Of a stretch of 64,000 nt of DNA, positions 23,191 through 35,813 are shown piece by piece; within the stretch, counting starts at the first letter, position 1, and each line of letters starts with the position of its first letter. The position numbers and the translations under genes were made by a program. The stretch lies in the NCBI GenBank assembly GCA_003194525.1, contig NBIV01000304.1:1-64000 (forward strand), in the 5' to 3' direction. Source of the stretch: Gracilariopsis chorda (lineage: Eukaryota > Rhodophyta > Florideophyceae > Gracilariales > Gracilariaceae). The notes under the pieces were generated by a model, which saw only the letters and a list, made by a program, of their open reading frames with translations, was not told the DNA's origin and did not search any database.

Positions 23191-24730
23191 TTCCTATATA
23201 TGGCGAATATAGAGAACCGGATTAGCTGGCGATATATGAGTAGCGACGCCGCTGTACACGTTGCAAAACTGGGGCTATTCTGGAGGTTGTTTTGCCACAG
23301 CCCTTGCACCGAGCTATTGGGATATTTATTTATTAATTAATATTTATTTATGATGCTATTCTAGAGACACCTGGCCGCCGGCTATACATATCCGACGCCA
23401 GCGGGTGAGTTCAAAGTAAAAAGAAGACAAGCTTCGACCACCACTCTAGTTCCTAGACTCGTGAGCCTTAACCAGACCTCCGGACTAGCTATAGGTCTCG
23501 TGGGTGTCAACCACCGTTGTTTTTGACCCGCCGTTAACAGCCGTACCTCTTCAAGGCTTCTTGATACTATGCCCGCAAGACAAGCACACTCTGTCCTCTT
23601 TGGGGTGTTCTCTGCAGATAACTGCACTGGTACCGAGTGGCCATTCGGCCGTAGTGGGTATACCACATATGTAGTACAGTAGGTACTATATACCCTCTTA
23701 AGGATGGGCTGTTCCAGAAGATGCCTAACGAAGTATCTGTATTTTCTAACTGGTGCTACGTAGCGCACCAATCCAGAGGAATTGTTCGAACGGACTGTAG
23801 TTCGATGAGGTAGGATAGCCTAACTTAAATTTTTATAGGGTACAGTAGAAAGCTTCCGTCGAGGTCAGCTTGCGGCACTGTATATAGTTTGCCGCTGAAG
23901 CTCCGCCTCCAGGTAAGTAAACCAAGCACGCTCGGGGCTTGTTCTTCTGGTTCAACCTCATGATAATCATCTTCAGGTACACTATTACGTTATTCTCTAG
24001 TTGTGGCTTCTAAGCCGCCGATACCCAGCGTGTCCCATAGCAGCGCCTGTACGATTATCCTCCACCCAGTGAACCCGCTCTGTGTTTGGTGCTTTCGGAT
24101 CTACCTTTCGGATTCCCCGAGGCGCTGCTCTTATATGAAGGAGACCACCCTCTATTGAAATTCATCTGTTAGGCCCAATCTAAAAGTCCTATCCTACGGA
24201 TTTTGTGCTTACCACTGGCTGTACCACAGTCACGTTTGACCCAAGTAACACCGTCTATTGTTTTAGGATTTAGTTTTTGTCCAACCGTTTGTCGGTGGAG
24301 ACAAAGACTTTAATTGAAACAGTCTCTCTGACTTTGTTTTTCGTATTTACCCAGATGAGACCGCTTGCACCGTATTTTTTTCCTCTACGGTCTCTTTATC
24401 CTTTTCTTCGTCTTCTCTTTCCCACCAATATATGTTCCCTTCTTCTTGGCCTCGTTCTTCCCTTTACGAACAATAACGACCGCTCCTTCCACTTGCAGGG
24501 TGTATGTCACCCTGCGGAACAGTGGTGCTTGTGACCACTCTCAAACGCGACGCACTCTCATCTCGCATTTGAAAGAAATGATCGCGGTAAGTTAGTCTAT
24601 AATCTTGTACCAGTATCTTGGACACATTTTCCTTTTTTAAAGTACTGAGCTGCAAGGAGAATATGTACTATGCGGCTTCTAATCGATATCCACTGTATCG
24701 CTCCGACAGTAGAATAGAATAATCATCTGT
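23191..24730. other. Intergenic, no supported gene
   Basis: An AT-rich tract (about 23325-23350, TTTATTTATTAATTAATATT) marks the end of the gypsy relic. Beyond it only short frames without domains are present. Confidence 0.45.
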
Positions 24731-25262
24731 CTAAGTACTTTTTGGTGCAAAACCACGATGAATGGCAAATTCTGAACACAACCATATGACGTAACATCCG
24801 CAGCTATATAGATCTTCCTGCCTCTTATATTTCCAGTCATTCAACATGTAGTTAGAGCTCGATACAACAGCAGAGCTGTCTCTCAGACAACTAAACTCAA
24901 AAGATTCTTTGAAGAGAGTTATGACATGCTCTGGGCACTTCCACCCTAAGCTATCCCCACGCTGCACCGTAGGACGAAGATCACGTACAAAACTCTTTCC
25001 CACCAAAGCACCTCAGTGTTCATTGGAAAGGTTAGAAGGTAACACAAAGGTATCAATTTCGGTATCTATTCCTGTGAAGTTGCGAATGAACCTTCTGCGT
25101 ACGGACCATGGCATGTTCATTCGATCGTCTTTCGAGACATCTACGGCTCGAAGCCGATGTGCATATCCTGTCAACACAGTTCCAGTGCCACAATAACAGA
25201 TGCAGACACCAGACTTAGGTTTCATAGAAAAAATCACCGATATCATGACATCAAGTATGCAC
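24731..25262 (-). pseudogene. Ulp1-like (C48) cysteine protease domain with nonsense codon
   Basis: C48 proteases remove SUMO-type modifiers in the nucleus and are also carried by some DNA transposons. In one minus frame the domain order is complete: TFVLPSNLSNEH with the catalytic His, then DSLGWKCPEH with the catalytic Asp, then KRQEDLYSCGCYVIW with the oxyanion Gln and catalytic Cys. The expected Trp after the His is replaced by TGA (about 25010-25012), the only lesion between the halves, while the frame continues with GALVGKSF. The upstream part changes frame near 25250. A single TGG-to-TGA change explains the break. No transposase lies beside it, so host or transposon origin is open. Confidence 0.65.
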
Positions 25263-25489
25263 CGTTTTCTGCGCTATGGACAACAGCAACTTGAGGTCGC
25301 TTATGATGTTCCGCTTTTTCTATTGCGTCGATGTGCAATTGTATTAAAAGAAATTTTTGAGCGAAAGCAAATAGATTTAAATTCGTGAACTTCGTGACAT
25401 CTTCGTAGAACGTCTTGCACATTGCCGAAGCTTTGCGATTGTCATCTTGCGACAAAGTAGCTTTCCAATCCTTTCCACTCAATTGCACA

Positions 25490-26587
25490 AGTGAGGAGTG
25501 TGTTGAGACACAGCCGGTTCTTTCTTTGCGGACAAGAAGTGAGCAAAGGCAACGGAATTAACCATCAAATGACGTGCAGGTCGATGAACGTCGCTCACAT
25601 GAGATGAAGCGTGACCAAGCGCTACGATCCGAGCTCAGGATTTCAAACCTGGCGCCAAATGTGCTTCGCATTGACTGCTTTCTGAGCACACTTGGCGAGC
25701 GCCGAAAAGGTTGCGGGCGTTACGAGATCTTTCTTGCAGCATTGATTGGAGGAGAGACAATATAGAGGGATGGTATTGATTGGCGCCGAGCCTGTCTAAA
25801 CGAGACAATTTAAGCTGGTACCGGAGTTTTGAGTGTGCTCTGTGACTTGCTGTTTCTGCTACCACATCTAAGTCGGGTAGATTCGCCTTTGGCCCAACCG
25901 TTAAGGATGCCCTTCAGGCGTTCCCAGCGATTGCGCAAGAACTAAAGCCTTACACAGTTGCTTGCGTTTCTTGGGTACGGAAGTCACACCACGCGAAGCC
26001 AAAACAGGGAGAATTCCGGGCAATCATCATCCTAAATCATAGTTTATGACTGATATTTCAGAGATTTGGAACTTCAACAACACAGTTATAGGTAAAATTT
26101 ACTGTTTTGAGCCATACTTGCCTAAACCCGTGGCCCTGTGCACTGTTGTAGGAACCTGATCAATGAAGAACCAATTTGAGCAAGGATAGACGAATTACAG
26201 ATGTACGGTTAAACGGTACTCGCGCCCAGATCAATTAGGACACTGCACACATGGCAAATGCTACTCTAAGCCTCACTAAACGCAAGGGCCGCGAAAGGTC
26301 AGACATTCAAAATGCAATGCAATTGATTCCACAGGAAATGGGCTTTAAAACATGACGAACAATGGGGGAAGCAACACCCCAGAGTAAACGATGGCAGAGA
26401 AGATAGCTTAAAGGCAAACAACAGCACATTGCCCCATACCTACATGAGTGACAGCCTTACTCATCTGGCAGTTATGGGCCCAGGGGTTGATGGCTCCTTA
26501 GGGCCCGGCGGAAGTTTGAACAACGCACATGTGTTCATTACAATCGTTAATTCGAAGGTGGAGTATCGGCAGTCTCTACAAACATAG
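25490..26587. other. Intergenic, no supported gene
   Basis: Short frames only, with no recognisable domain or repeat. Confidence 0.4.
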
Positions 26588-27004
26588 ATGGAAGTGACTG
26601 CATCTTTTGCAGAGGTTGAAACGTTTAAAACTATTATTGGTGGAGCGAGAAGGCGGATTTACTTGCGCTGTGATGCTACTGCCAACGAACTCCTAACGGA
26701 AGTACAGAACTCCGGACCACTCTCATTTGACTTTAATGAGAAGGATACGGATAATGAAACCATGATTGAGTGCATTATAAGCACAATTGCGACTGATTCC
26801 CCTACCGAGGTTGTCAAAGAGGGAATTAGACCTCCTCACGGCAGTTCAAAATTGCAAAAGAATGTCTGGGGAACAAGTATCTTTTTTTGCGGCGCATTTC
26901 AAGGGTGCCGTCGCGAAGTAAAAGAATCATACCTCGGGAATGACAGAATCATTTACGAGGCAATTTGCAATACTTATGCTTTGCAGTGCTCGATTGACCC
27001 CTGA
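26588..27004 (+). CDS. Hypothetical 138-codon ORF, possibly retroelement relic
   Basis: No family is recognised. The product is acidic in the middle, with a Cys-containing C-terminus. About 380 bp downstream, at 27375-27410 in other frames, a Cys/His cluster (CRRCDECGHWY, then a TGA, then DRKEC) resembles a decayed retroelement zinc-binding motif. The ORF may therefore be the front of a degenerate gag. This is a weak inference. Confidence 0.25.
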   Translation: MEVTASFAEVETFKTIIGGARRRIYLRCDATANELLTEVQNSGPLSFDFNEKDTDNETMIECIISTIATDSPTEVVKEGIRPPHGSSKLQKNVWGTSIFFCGAFQGCRREVKESYLGNDRIIYEAICNTYALQCSIDP

Positions 27005-29363
27005 TACCATCAATTTTATTATATTCCTACTCACCACCAATACCTCAGTTTCTAAGAAGGACCCGCAACTGTGCTTGATGGTATCAGATTCAGAATTTGA
27101 ACGAAATTAAGAAGGGCATCGAAGGATCTTCTACCGCAAGCGAACTCATTGGAAAGGCCAGGAAAGTACTTCAGCAGCATCAGTAAGGTAGGGACGACAA
27201 ATCGCCAATTTTTACATTCGAGGCTGCTGCAGCATCACTTTCTCACGTTCAAGACGAACAAGAAGTCCGGAATGGTACTTCGGAACAGCACGCAAACCGT
27301 TCACTCCTGGGAAAGCGTACATCGTTACAGCCGCCACATCGGGAAGGGTTTGAGAAGAAGCTCAAAAAAGAGAACCCTTGCCGTAGATGTGATGAATGCG
27401 GTCATTGGTACTGAGATCGAAAGGAATGTCTGAAGGAAGTATTACGCAGGCGAAGGCAGTGTAAGAATGAGGCCCCTTCGGTTTCGAAAATACCGGATGA
27501 ACCTCCTCCAGAAAAGAATTAAAGAGAAATAGAACAACCCAAAGATGTTAAGAAGTCGCTTTTTCTGCGCTGAGAGTCCAGTAAGCTTTCCATCAGGCTC
27601 TATTCCTAAATCTGTTTTTCATAGCTACATATCGGGTATTTACTTTTTTCTATCCAGCCAGGATATCCTGTACGTTTGTGGTTACATATATTTTCAAAGA
27701 ATCGTAAATCGTTTCTGCCTTTCCTCACCTTCATGGGTGCAGTAGGCTACCATCAATCAATCGCGCCCTTCCAACATCCGTCTGAGCAAACTAGCTCATG
27801 AAGTCTCCCCTCTTCATCACTTTGCTACATTCGCACTTTGTGAGCCTTGCTTTACAATCATTTTGAGCCAATATACGGCTGATTATTTGCCGGATTGATT
27901 ATTGACGAACTACGGGAATACGAAAACTGCTCAACACCTCCTCTCATTACTTTTTATCCATCATGGGTGCCAATATTTGGAAATTTAGTTTGCAAACCTC
28001 AAGTAATAAGGCATTACTACACTTTTATGATTGGCCATATTCACTATTGAATGTATTGCAAAACCCGGTAACGGGGATACACTATCCACAACAATAGGGA
28101 GGCACTGGCCTCAGGTTCGCCCTCATATAATATAAGGTACCTTGGTGGTGGGGCTGTCCGATAGAATCGGTACTGGCCAGGTGTCACTCCGGCCGATTCG
28201 TTCCTAACTTACAGACGAAGATGGTGCTTTTCGTGGCCCATGACATGTTGTGTATATCCATGCGAACGGTATACCGCCAGGGACAAACCATGGTCGAAAG
28301 AAACAAGATATAATACCAAGCATACGTTTCAAACCTCGTAATACAGGGCGTGTTAGAGCAAGTCTAGCAGAGAGCTATATCCCCAAAAAATCTTAAAATA
28401 TCGCGCCCTAGGTGGTTTTGGCATCCCTACCAGCGTTCTTATTGCCATTTCTCGTTGCCATATCCGCCTTGTGATTTCTTTTTTCATTTCAGTACAAGGA
28501 AAATATAGAAATGAGAGTAGACACCGTGATTTGAAATTTTAATGGATTTTGAGGACTTCATTGACCTACCAGAGCACTGGTTCTATATCAAACAGATTTC
28601 TGGCGGGTAAAAGGAGCGGGAAACAAATCTTCGCGCCAACGAAAAGCATTTTCTGCTACAACCTCTATCTGTCCACAACTTGAAATCTTGTAACTTCAGT
28701 GGCGGGGGCGATCAGACAGAGGCGGGGCCATCGAACGGCGTCGTTCAAACATGTTGGCTGTGATCCCTTCTACCTCATACAGGGCGCTTAGTGTAGTTCT
28801 GACCTCCCTGCTAGCGTTTCTTGTATTGCAGATGGCTCGTACTCGTAGTCAAGCATATCGCATTCGACTGGTAGACTTGCACATTATTTGGGATGCTAAA
28901 TTGAATGGTATTTTCAAAACAAGTGTCTATATCATACAGCAATGGTAGACTTGCTCTTAGTTGCCGGTACTCACGCTGGAAACGACTGAAACAAGTAACG
29001 AATGGACCAAATACGTAGCAGTACCATATTGAAAGGCGCCATGCTTTTCAAAAGTTTCCAATGAATGGTCGATAGAAGTTGATGAAATCTAGGAGTGAGA
29101 AAAGTTTCGTTTGATTGCGGGGTTCCTTCCCATGAAGAAGGAATTTGAATCCATTATTGTCGATCAACAGCCGCCTGGAGAGAAAATATGTCAAAGACAT
29201 TCATCTGTATCAGTAAATAACTGCGACCTACTCATATTGAGCATAGACCCTGCGCCATGCGCTACGGTCATTACGTCTTTGCCATGGGTAGGGGTTCATC
29301 CACTTTATTGGAGAAGCGGATAATATGTTGTGGGTAGATGATAAAACTCCGGCATTTAGGGTG
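27005..29363. other. Intergenic, no supported gene apart from Cys/His trace
   Basis: Apart from the Cys/His cluster near 27390, nothing recognisable was seen up to the insertion site of the LTR element at 29369. Confidence 0.4.
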
Positions 29364-29368
29364 GTTGA

Positions 29369-29677
29369 TGTTGATAGCATACCTACTTTGCGTAGGTGCT
29401 TGGACGTTGTGGTGCTGGAGCCTAGGTTGCAGAAACCCACCAGCACCGTTGTTTCGTAGTAGATATAGAATAGCTACAATTCATACTGTTACCCAAAAGA
29501 GAATTACACTCTTTTGGAAGCCTAAGACGGTACATAAAAACCTGACTTCTGCAGTACAGTGCAGAAGTCAGAGGCATTGAAGGAACGGACTCCTTCAGCT
29601 GTATGCCTGTTCTCTTTGCCCAGTACCCGAGCTCGCTAACCCGATCTGACGGACCGCGAACGCTGTTCTACCCAACA
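29369..29677 (+). repeat. 5' LTR (309 bp)
   Basis: Starts TGTTGATAGC and ends ACCCAACA. It shares nearly its whole length with the copy at 34392-34703. TACATAAAAACC at about 29531 is a likely TATA region, and the following ACTTCTGCAGTACAGTGCAG forms a short hairpin. Confidence 0.93.
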
Positions 29678-29728
29678 AAGCGCTTTGCGATTCAACGTTG
29701 AAGAGCATTACAACGATCGCGGATCGTC

Positions 29729-31036
29729 ATGTCGTCGTATGGCGTTGTGCCCACTATCCAAGTCCCGACCCTTGCAGGAGCATCTCAACCGGAGCTGATC
29801 AAACTTGAAGTAAACTACACCGCCTACACCGAGGGCGTCGAAGATGTTAACTCTGGAAAACCCCCCAGCCAACACATCAATCCAGCCTCCGTCCGCCAAT
29901 GCATGAAACCTCCACTCTTGCACAGCCTGTGCATCTTAGGACGTATCGAGGGATCTAGTTCTGCCGAGGATGCAACCGACGAGTCATTGAAAGCGTGGTT
30001 CGATTCTCGGCTAGCTTGGACCGTCTGTGATCTCAGTGACCGTGTCTAGGAAGTGCTGTCGACGGTTAGGTTCAAGCCAGTGCCTCGCGATTCTGCAGGT
30101 GCCGCAGAAAATCTTGTTCTGGAAACGATCGCCGCACTAGATGAATACAACGCATCAAGCATTATCACGGACAGTGATCAATGCAAAGAACGTATCGCAA
30201 AATTGTTCAGGAAACTGGAACCGCCAGAGCTCAAGCAAATTGTTGCAGATCAGATGCGCCTGTGGAAGAAGGAACAAAAGGGAGATTTGAAGTTTTTCAC
30301 CAATACTTTCTCTACCCCGGCAAGCCAGGTGCACCTCGTACAGTGTGCAAGCCAGAAGCTAAAGAGAAAGCATCCATCATCGCGCCATCAAGGCAACCTG
30401 TCAAAGAACACTGAAGGTTCTAGCACCAAGAAGCAGCCTAACAGCCTACACGACAGCCTGCGAAAGACCACCGAACGTCCGGGTGCAGTCGGCCACGCTG
30501 GAGAACAATTCAGGAACGGCACGTGGGACAAACCGTGCTTGAACAGTGAGAAATGCTCTGGTATACATCCGATCAGCAAATGTCCGGTCACGTCGAAGGA
30601 AAAGAGACGCGAACTATTGGACAAGCATCTCGGAAAGCGATACCGACCCTCAGCCAAGAAAAACGCGAAAGCGGCTGTGCTCAGGTCGACTCCGGGACCA
30701 ACCCCAAACGCGGATGATGGCAGGTACCGTATCAGACTACAACACATCGATACAGTGGCCCTTGGGGACTCAGGAGCCGATTATTCTACCATCTCGTCGG
30801 ACATGCTGGAAGCAATTCGGAGTGAATGCTCCCAGGTGCAAGCAGAACACCTAGACGTACCGTTGAAGCTCGACACAGCTCTGAAAGCAGATGAAAGCTT
30901 GCCACCTGTCACCGCCTCCAGGAATGTCAGCCTAGACCTGACTATCTTCCTCTCCAGAACTCGACTGCCGGTAAGAGTTCGTAGAGCCCAATTTCTTGTC
31001 GCCAACACGGAAATGCCAGAAACGCTTTTGGGATGA
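29729..31036 (+). pseudogene. gag and protease of chromodomain gypsy element
   Basis: Gag begins at the ATG at 29729, 52 bp after the LTR. A TAG at 30047-30049 interrupts the frame, which continues in the same register. The second part contains a helical, Lys/Gln-rich capsid-like segment, a basic stretch, and a Cys/His cluster CLNSEKCSGIHPISKCP that resembles a zinc knuckle. The aspartic protease site reads ALGDSGADYSTI. The frame closes at TGA 31034-31036, and pol continues in a different frame from about 31098, so at least one frameshift lies between. Confidence 0.8.
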
Positions 31037-31097
31037 CCGCTCTTGAAGGCAATGGGTTTTGACTTTAACGAGCATTTACATCGCGTAGCCTCTCTCA

Positions 31098-34000
31098 TTG
31101 ACTGCAAATCTGAGGAAGAACTGCAAGAAGGAAACTTGCAGGCTGTCGTCTACTGCGTTTCGCGGACTGACGTATACGGATGAAGATGAAGAGCCGATAG
31201 AGATACCTGAATGCCTACAAGCTGGATTTGGGGACGACCAACCAGCCGACATCAAGGAAGCCATAGACTCAGCAGTTGAAGAAGCCAAAAGGAACGGAAT
31301 TTCCTCTGACGGCTCTGGGAAGCTCCGCGAATTACTGGAGAAGAACCGAAGCTGTTTTGGGATCAAGCTGGGAACACAACCTCCTGCTAACGTTCGCCCG
31401 CTGTCAATCATGCTTGCCCCGAATGCTACACCTTTCAAGACACCGCAGCGTCGATACTCTCCGACACAGCGCGTGTTTATCAGGCACACCATCCAGCAGC
31501 TTGAGAAAATAGTAGCGGTATACAAGAACGATCAGTCCAGATGGGCCTGTCCAGCACTTCCCGTCCCCAAGACTGGTACAGACAAACTACGGTTTACTGT
31601 TGACCTCCGTGGAACGAATGCAAGAACAGTACCATTGCAGTCAGTAATGCCTCACCTCGAGTGTATGCTACAGGACTGTGGAGGAAGCCAATGTTTTGCA
31701 AACATAGACTTTACACACGGATACTGGCAGATCCCGCTGGACAAGGCATCACAGGAAATCATTTCCATCCAGATTCCACTGGGAATCTACTCCCCTACTC
31801 GGAATCTACAGAGCGGGACAGACTCTGGCAACCATTTTCAATCGGTAACGAGCGAAAAGTTCGCGGGCAGGGTAGAACGAATGCTACAGTGGCTGCATGA
31901 CTTTCTCTTGCACGCTAAGAACGAGGAAGAACTCCTCAGGAACATCACTGCCTTCGTACACGTCTGCAAGGAGGTGAGATTCAAAGTCAACCCGAGGAAG
32001 TCGTGCTTCTTCACAAAGGAAGTAAATTTCTGCGGAAGAATCATCTCCGCTTATGGGATCCGTTTTGAACCGAGGAACTTCGACGTTCTACTTGCTATGA
32101 AGGCGCCACAGACCGGGGACGAGCTACAGAAACTACTATGCGCGACGAACTGGATGATGACTGCCATAGCGGACAACGCGCTTTTGATTGAGCCATTACA
32201 CCAACTTCATGAGCACGCTTGCAGGACAGCAGGCAAGAGAACCAAGAAGGCCATGAGGAAAGTGAAGCTCGCTTGAAGTAGCGAGCACACCCGAACATTC
32301 GAAGCAGTGAAGATGCAGCTAGCAACCGCAACGAAGCTGGCACTCCCGAAGGATGGATATCGCATGTGCCTATTCACCGACGCTTCAGAGACCCACTGGG
32401 TCGGAGTACTGACCCAATAACCAGAATGAGAACAGAATAGGGACCTCGAGAAGCAATCACATGAGCCACTGTGCTTCCTATCAAGCGCGTTCAACGGATC
32501 ATCAGCCAGGTGGAGCGTTCCCGAGAAAGAAGGCTTCGCCATCTTCGAATCTATGTGCCGACTTCACTACCTGACTGTGGGCCGGACCGTCTTCCTATAC
32601 AAAGACCACTCGAATCTTGTCTACATATATGATCCGTACGGAAGTAACCCTGGAGTAGCGCGACATATTGCGAACAAGCTGACGCGCTGGGCCTTGAAGG
32701 TGAACGGTTTTCGCTTAGTTATTGAACATGTACCAGGAGAAAGAAACGCTTGGGCAGATATGCTAACAAGGTGGGCGGTCCAGACCAAGAACACAGTTGA
32801 CCCGTCCAAAATGGGGAGGAAAAAAGCACTGATGACAGCTCCAGCCAATCCAAGTGTATCGGATGAGTACAATTGGCCTCGAATGCAGCAAATACTCGAC
32901 TCTCAACACCGAACGAACCTCGACACGCCCGAGAGATGTACAAGCACAAGTAGAGTTATCCGAATGCCTACTGGACAAATCTGGATTCCGGACGACGATG
33001 AGAAGCTTCAGTTGAGAATCCTTATCGCCGCACACAGCGGGAAGGGAGGACATAGAGCAACCTATCCCACTTTTGACACCGTAGCAGCTCATTTGTGGTG
33101 GAAGGACCTTCGTTGCCGCACTGTCGAGTTCACTCGATCCTGTTTTCACTGCATTGCTATAGCACATGGCAAGGTTTTCCCACGACCACTTGGACACACA
33201 ATGCACGCCAGTCACCCGAACGAGTTACTGCATTTCACCTATTGCTACATGAACAAAGGGGAAAAGGGCAAACTCTACACTCTCATCGTGAAGGACGACT
33301 TATCTGGATATGTCTGGTTAAGGTGTGCGGAGGAACCCGATTCGGAGACCACCGCAGACGTTCTAGTAGAATTGTTCGCCGCATTTGGAGTTGCACGGTC
33401 ATGGATCTCGGACCAGGGTAGCCATTTTAAGAACAAGCTAGTCAAATCCCTTTCGAAGAAGCTCAAAGCAGAACATCACTTCACACTACCATATTGTCCA
33501 TGGAGCAACGGGTCGGTAGAGGTGGTATGTCGAGAACTGTTGAAAGTGTGCAGAGCACTACTGTCCGAATTCCAACTGCCACAGTCCGCTTGACCGACAG
33601 TACTGCCACTCATCCAGTCGGCGCTGAACAGCATGCCGTCGAGACTCCTGAATGGGAAATGCCCGCTCACAATCTTCACCGGACTACCCCAGGACTCACC
33701 TCTGAAGGTGATTTTGGGAGCACAGGAGGAAGTGGTAACAGTCCAGGATGTCACTCAGCATCAAAGAGAAGCCTCCCAGCGAATTGAAGCACTGCAAACA
33801 GCGCTTATGAAGCTTCACAGGGACTGCGCAAACCGCTCTCGCAAGCAATACTAGGCATCAGTTGATGCTCACCACCTCCGCACTGGAGTTAGAGCCGTCG
33901 ATTTCACTAAAAGAGACTACGTTTCGAAAGCTATGATGCAGAAGAACCTCAGAGCAAAGACGAGTCTCAGATGGCAGGGACCTTTCCGGGTCCTACAGTG

Positions 34001-34363
34001 CAAAGATCAGTACATATTCGAGGTTGAAAATCTTGTCGACGGCAAAAAAAGCTAGTACACGGACGAAGACTTAATTTTTTCTGGAACAAGGACTACGAGA
34101 TATCTGAAGACATTCGAGAACATCTCGCGTATCAGCAGAACGAGCTTTTAGTTGTCGAGGATTTCGAAGATATTCGTCGCAGTGAGAACAAAACGGAGCT
34201 GTTAGTGAAGTGGACCGGTTTCGCTAAGGACGAAGCAGACTGGATCAGTTTTGAATCTCTACGCCAGGACGTACCGGAGTTACTGGAAGAGTATCTCAAA
34301 GAAGTGCAGAAAACTGGAACACGTAGACATCGCAACATAGTATCTGATATCAAGAAGAAATAA
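31098..34363 (+). pseudogene. pol (RT-RNase H-integrase-chromodomain), degenerate
   Basis: RT carries the first Asp in FANIDFTHGYWQIPLD, but the YxDD-type site reads WLHDFLLHAKNEEEL, so one catalytic Asp has become His. RNase H begins with CLFTDASETHWVGVLTQ. Integrase has its zinc-binding HHCC region (HSGKGGHRA, CFHC). The first core Asp appears replaced (LHFTYCYM), while ISDQGSHFKN and SNGSVEVV supply the other two. A GPF-type motif (LRWQGPFRVLQ) follows near 33990. A chromodomain is readable in another frame at about 34100-34363 (TELLVKWTGFAKDEADW). In-frame stops lie at 32274, near 32417 and 32426, at 33591, 33852 and near 34052. The chromodomain would have guided integration into marked chromatin. 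No activity is expected now. Confidence 0.88.
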
Positions 34364-34391
34364 CAGCATTGGAGTTGCAGTTATGGGAGAT

Positions 34392-34703
34392 TGTTGATAG
34401 CATACCTACTTGGTGCGTAGGGTGCTTGGAAGTTGTGGTGCTCGTGCGTAGGTTGCAGAAACCCACCAGCACCATTGTTGCGTAGTAGATATAGAAGAGC
34501 TATAATTCATACTGTTACCAGAAAGAGAAGTACACTCTTTTGGAAGCCTAAAACGGTATATAAAAACCTGACTTCTGCAGTACAGAGCAGAAGTCAGAGG
34601 CGTTGAAGGAACGGACTCCTTCAGCTGTATGCCTGTTCTCTGTACCCAGTACCCGAGCTCGTTAACCCGATCTGACGTACCGCGAACGCTGTTCTACCCA
34701 ACA
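34392..34703 (+). repeat. 3' LTR (312 bp)
   Basis: Copy of the LTR at 29369-29677 with the same TGTTGATAGC start and ACCCAACA end, followed by the second GTTGA duplication. A short purine-rich tract (ATGGGAGA) just before it could be the polypurine tract. Confidence 0.93.
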
Positions 34704-35189
34704 GTTGAATAGTTTAGTCATTGTGCACTGATAACTAGAAGAATGTCTGGGTAGACTTAATGGCATGTGCGTGAATAGATAGAACCCGGAGGGTCGGACG
34801 AACAGTTTCTTTTGGATATCCTCCTTTGGAACAGAGAGTTAGTCATATCTATATTTCGCCTCCGAAGCCGTGAAAACGGTAAGAGTTCCGAAACAATCGA
34901 TGCATTTCTGCACAGGAGGGATTAGATATGTGTCTGCAACGAGTGGGATCTCTTTACTGATACTCTTCCTCTGATAAGTCGATGACCTTCCTTTTGTACT
35001 GCTTAGCGAGCATTAACTTCGCTTATGTACATTATTCTCGACGACCGTTCAGACCATCTACACCCCTTTCCTTCTGCACCACTTCAAATTAAGACTTCAA
35101 GACCGTTCAATTGCTACACTTACGATTCCAAGAAGGTGCCATTGCTACAGTGTCTGTAATAGCCAAGAATATCAGTCGTCCATCTCAAA

Positions 35190-35440
35190 ACAAACATCCT
35201 CAAGGACTCATCAAATTTCAAAAGCAGTACAGCTGGGGATGCCCAGCTGGTCTCAATCACGACTTTGCAGTTTGTTTTATCCGCTTGGAACTGCTTTTCT
35301 TGTGTGTTCGGTCCTGCCCTGTACCGGGGTTGTGAAAATGGATGCATTCTTGACAGTAAGTCCATCCGGTGTTTCTTGGCATTAATTCAGGCAGTAAAGC
35401 CCTCCCACGTTTTGGTATATTTCCGTACCATATTACAGAT
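35190..35440 (-). pseudogene. Fragment of Ty3/gypsy RT N-terminus
   Basis: The minus strand reads TSWASPAVLLLKFDESLR and, upstream, a PRYRAGPN segment. These line up with SPWASPVVLALKADGTWR and PPYRAGPK in the element at 41200-52894. At DNA level the plus strand here (TCCGGTGTTTCTTGGCATTA) matches about 48533-48552 of that element without gaps. It is a short decayed copy of the same lineage. Confidence 0.7.
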
Positions 35441-35760
35441 ACTTGCAAGGTGCGATTACTGCAAGTGATGGAGATCAGGCTTTTGGAGAGTCTCCAGAGG
35501 GCAGTGGCGTATTTGTGACAACGTTCTCGGAAGCCTTCTAAGTCAGTAGTCGCGCCTTTTTTGACGGTAGTCAGTCAGATGAAGTCACAATATAGTCATC
35601 TTTACTTGTTTCGAATCTCTCGTGCTACGGTACATACTAAACGTCTGAATCCATCCACAGCAGATGCAGAAGCCCGATTCGTGGCATTATACAGTATTGT
35701 CCTTGAGCTCGTTGGACACGTAAACAGGTATAAGCTAGGTCATTTTCAGAGTGCTCGACA

Positions 35761-35813
35761 GTGGGACTGGGACTGGGACTGCTTCCCTTCTTCTTCTTCT
35801 TTTTCTTCTTTAT
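35761..35813. repeat. Microsatellite: GGGACT repeats followed by TTC repeats
   Basis: Three GGGACT units are followed by a pyrimidine tract of repeated TTC with small interruptions. Confidence 0.8.

Larger units (their letters stand above)
29369..34703 (+). mobile_element. Ty3/gypsy chromodomain retrotransposon, full length but dead
   Basis: Two direct LTRs bound the element, and the 5-bp target duplication GTTGA flanks it at 29364-29368 and 34704-34708. Internal order is gag, protease, reverse transcriptase, RNase H, integrase and chromodomain, all on the plus strand. The LTRs differ at roughly 20 of 310 positions by eye, so the insertion is not recent. Coding lesions include several in-frame stops, at least two frameshifts and changed catalytic residues in both RT and integrase. 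It is distinct in sequence from the gypsy element at 41200-52894. Confidence 0.93.
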
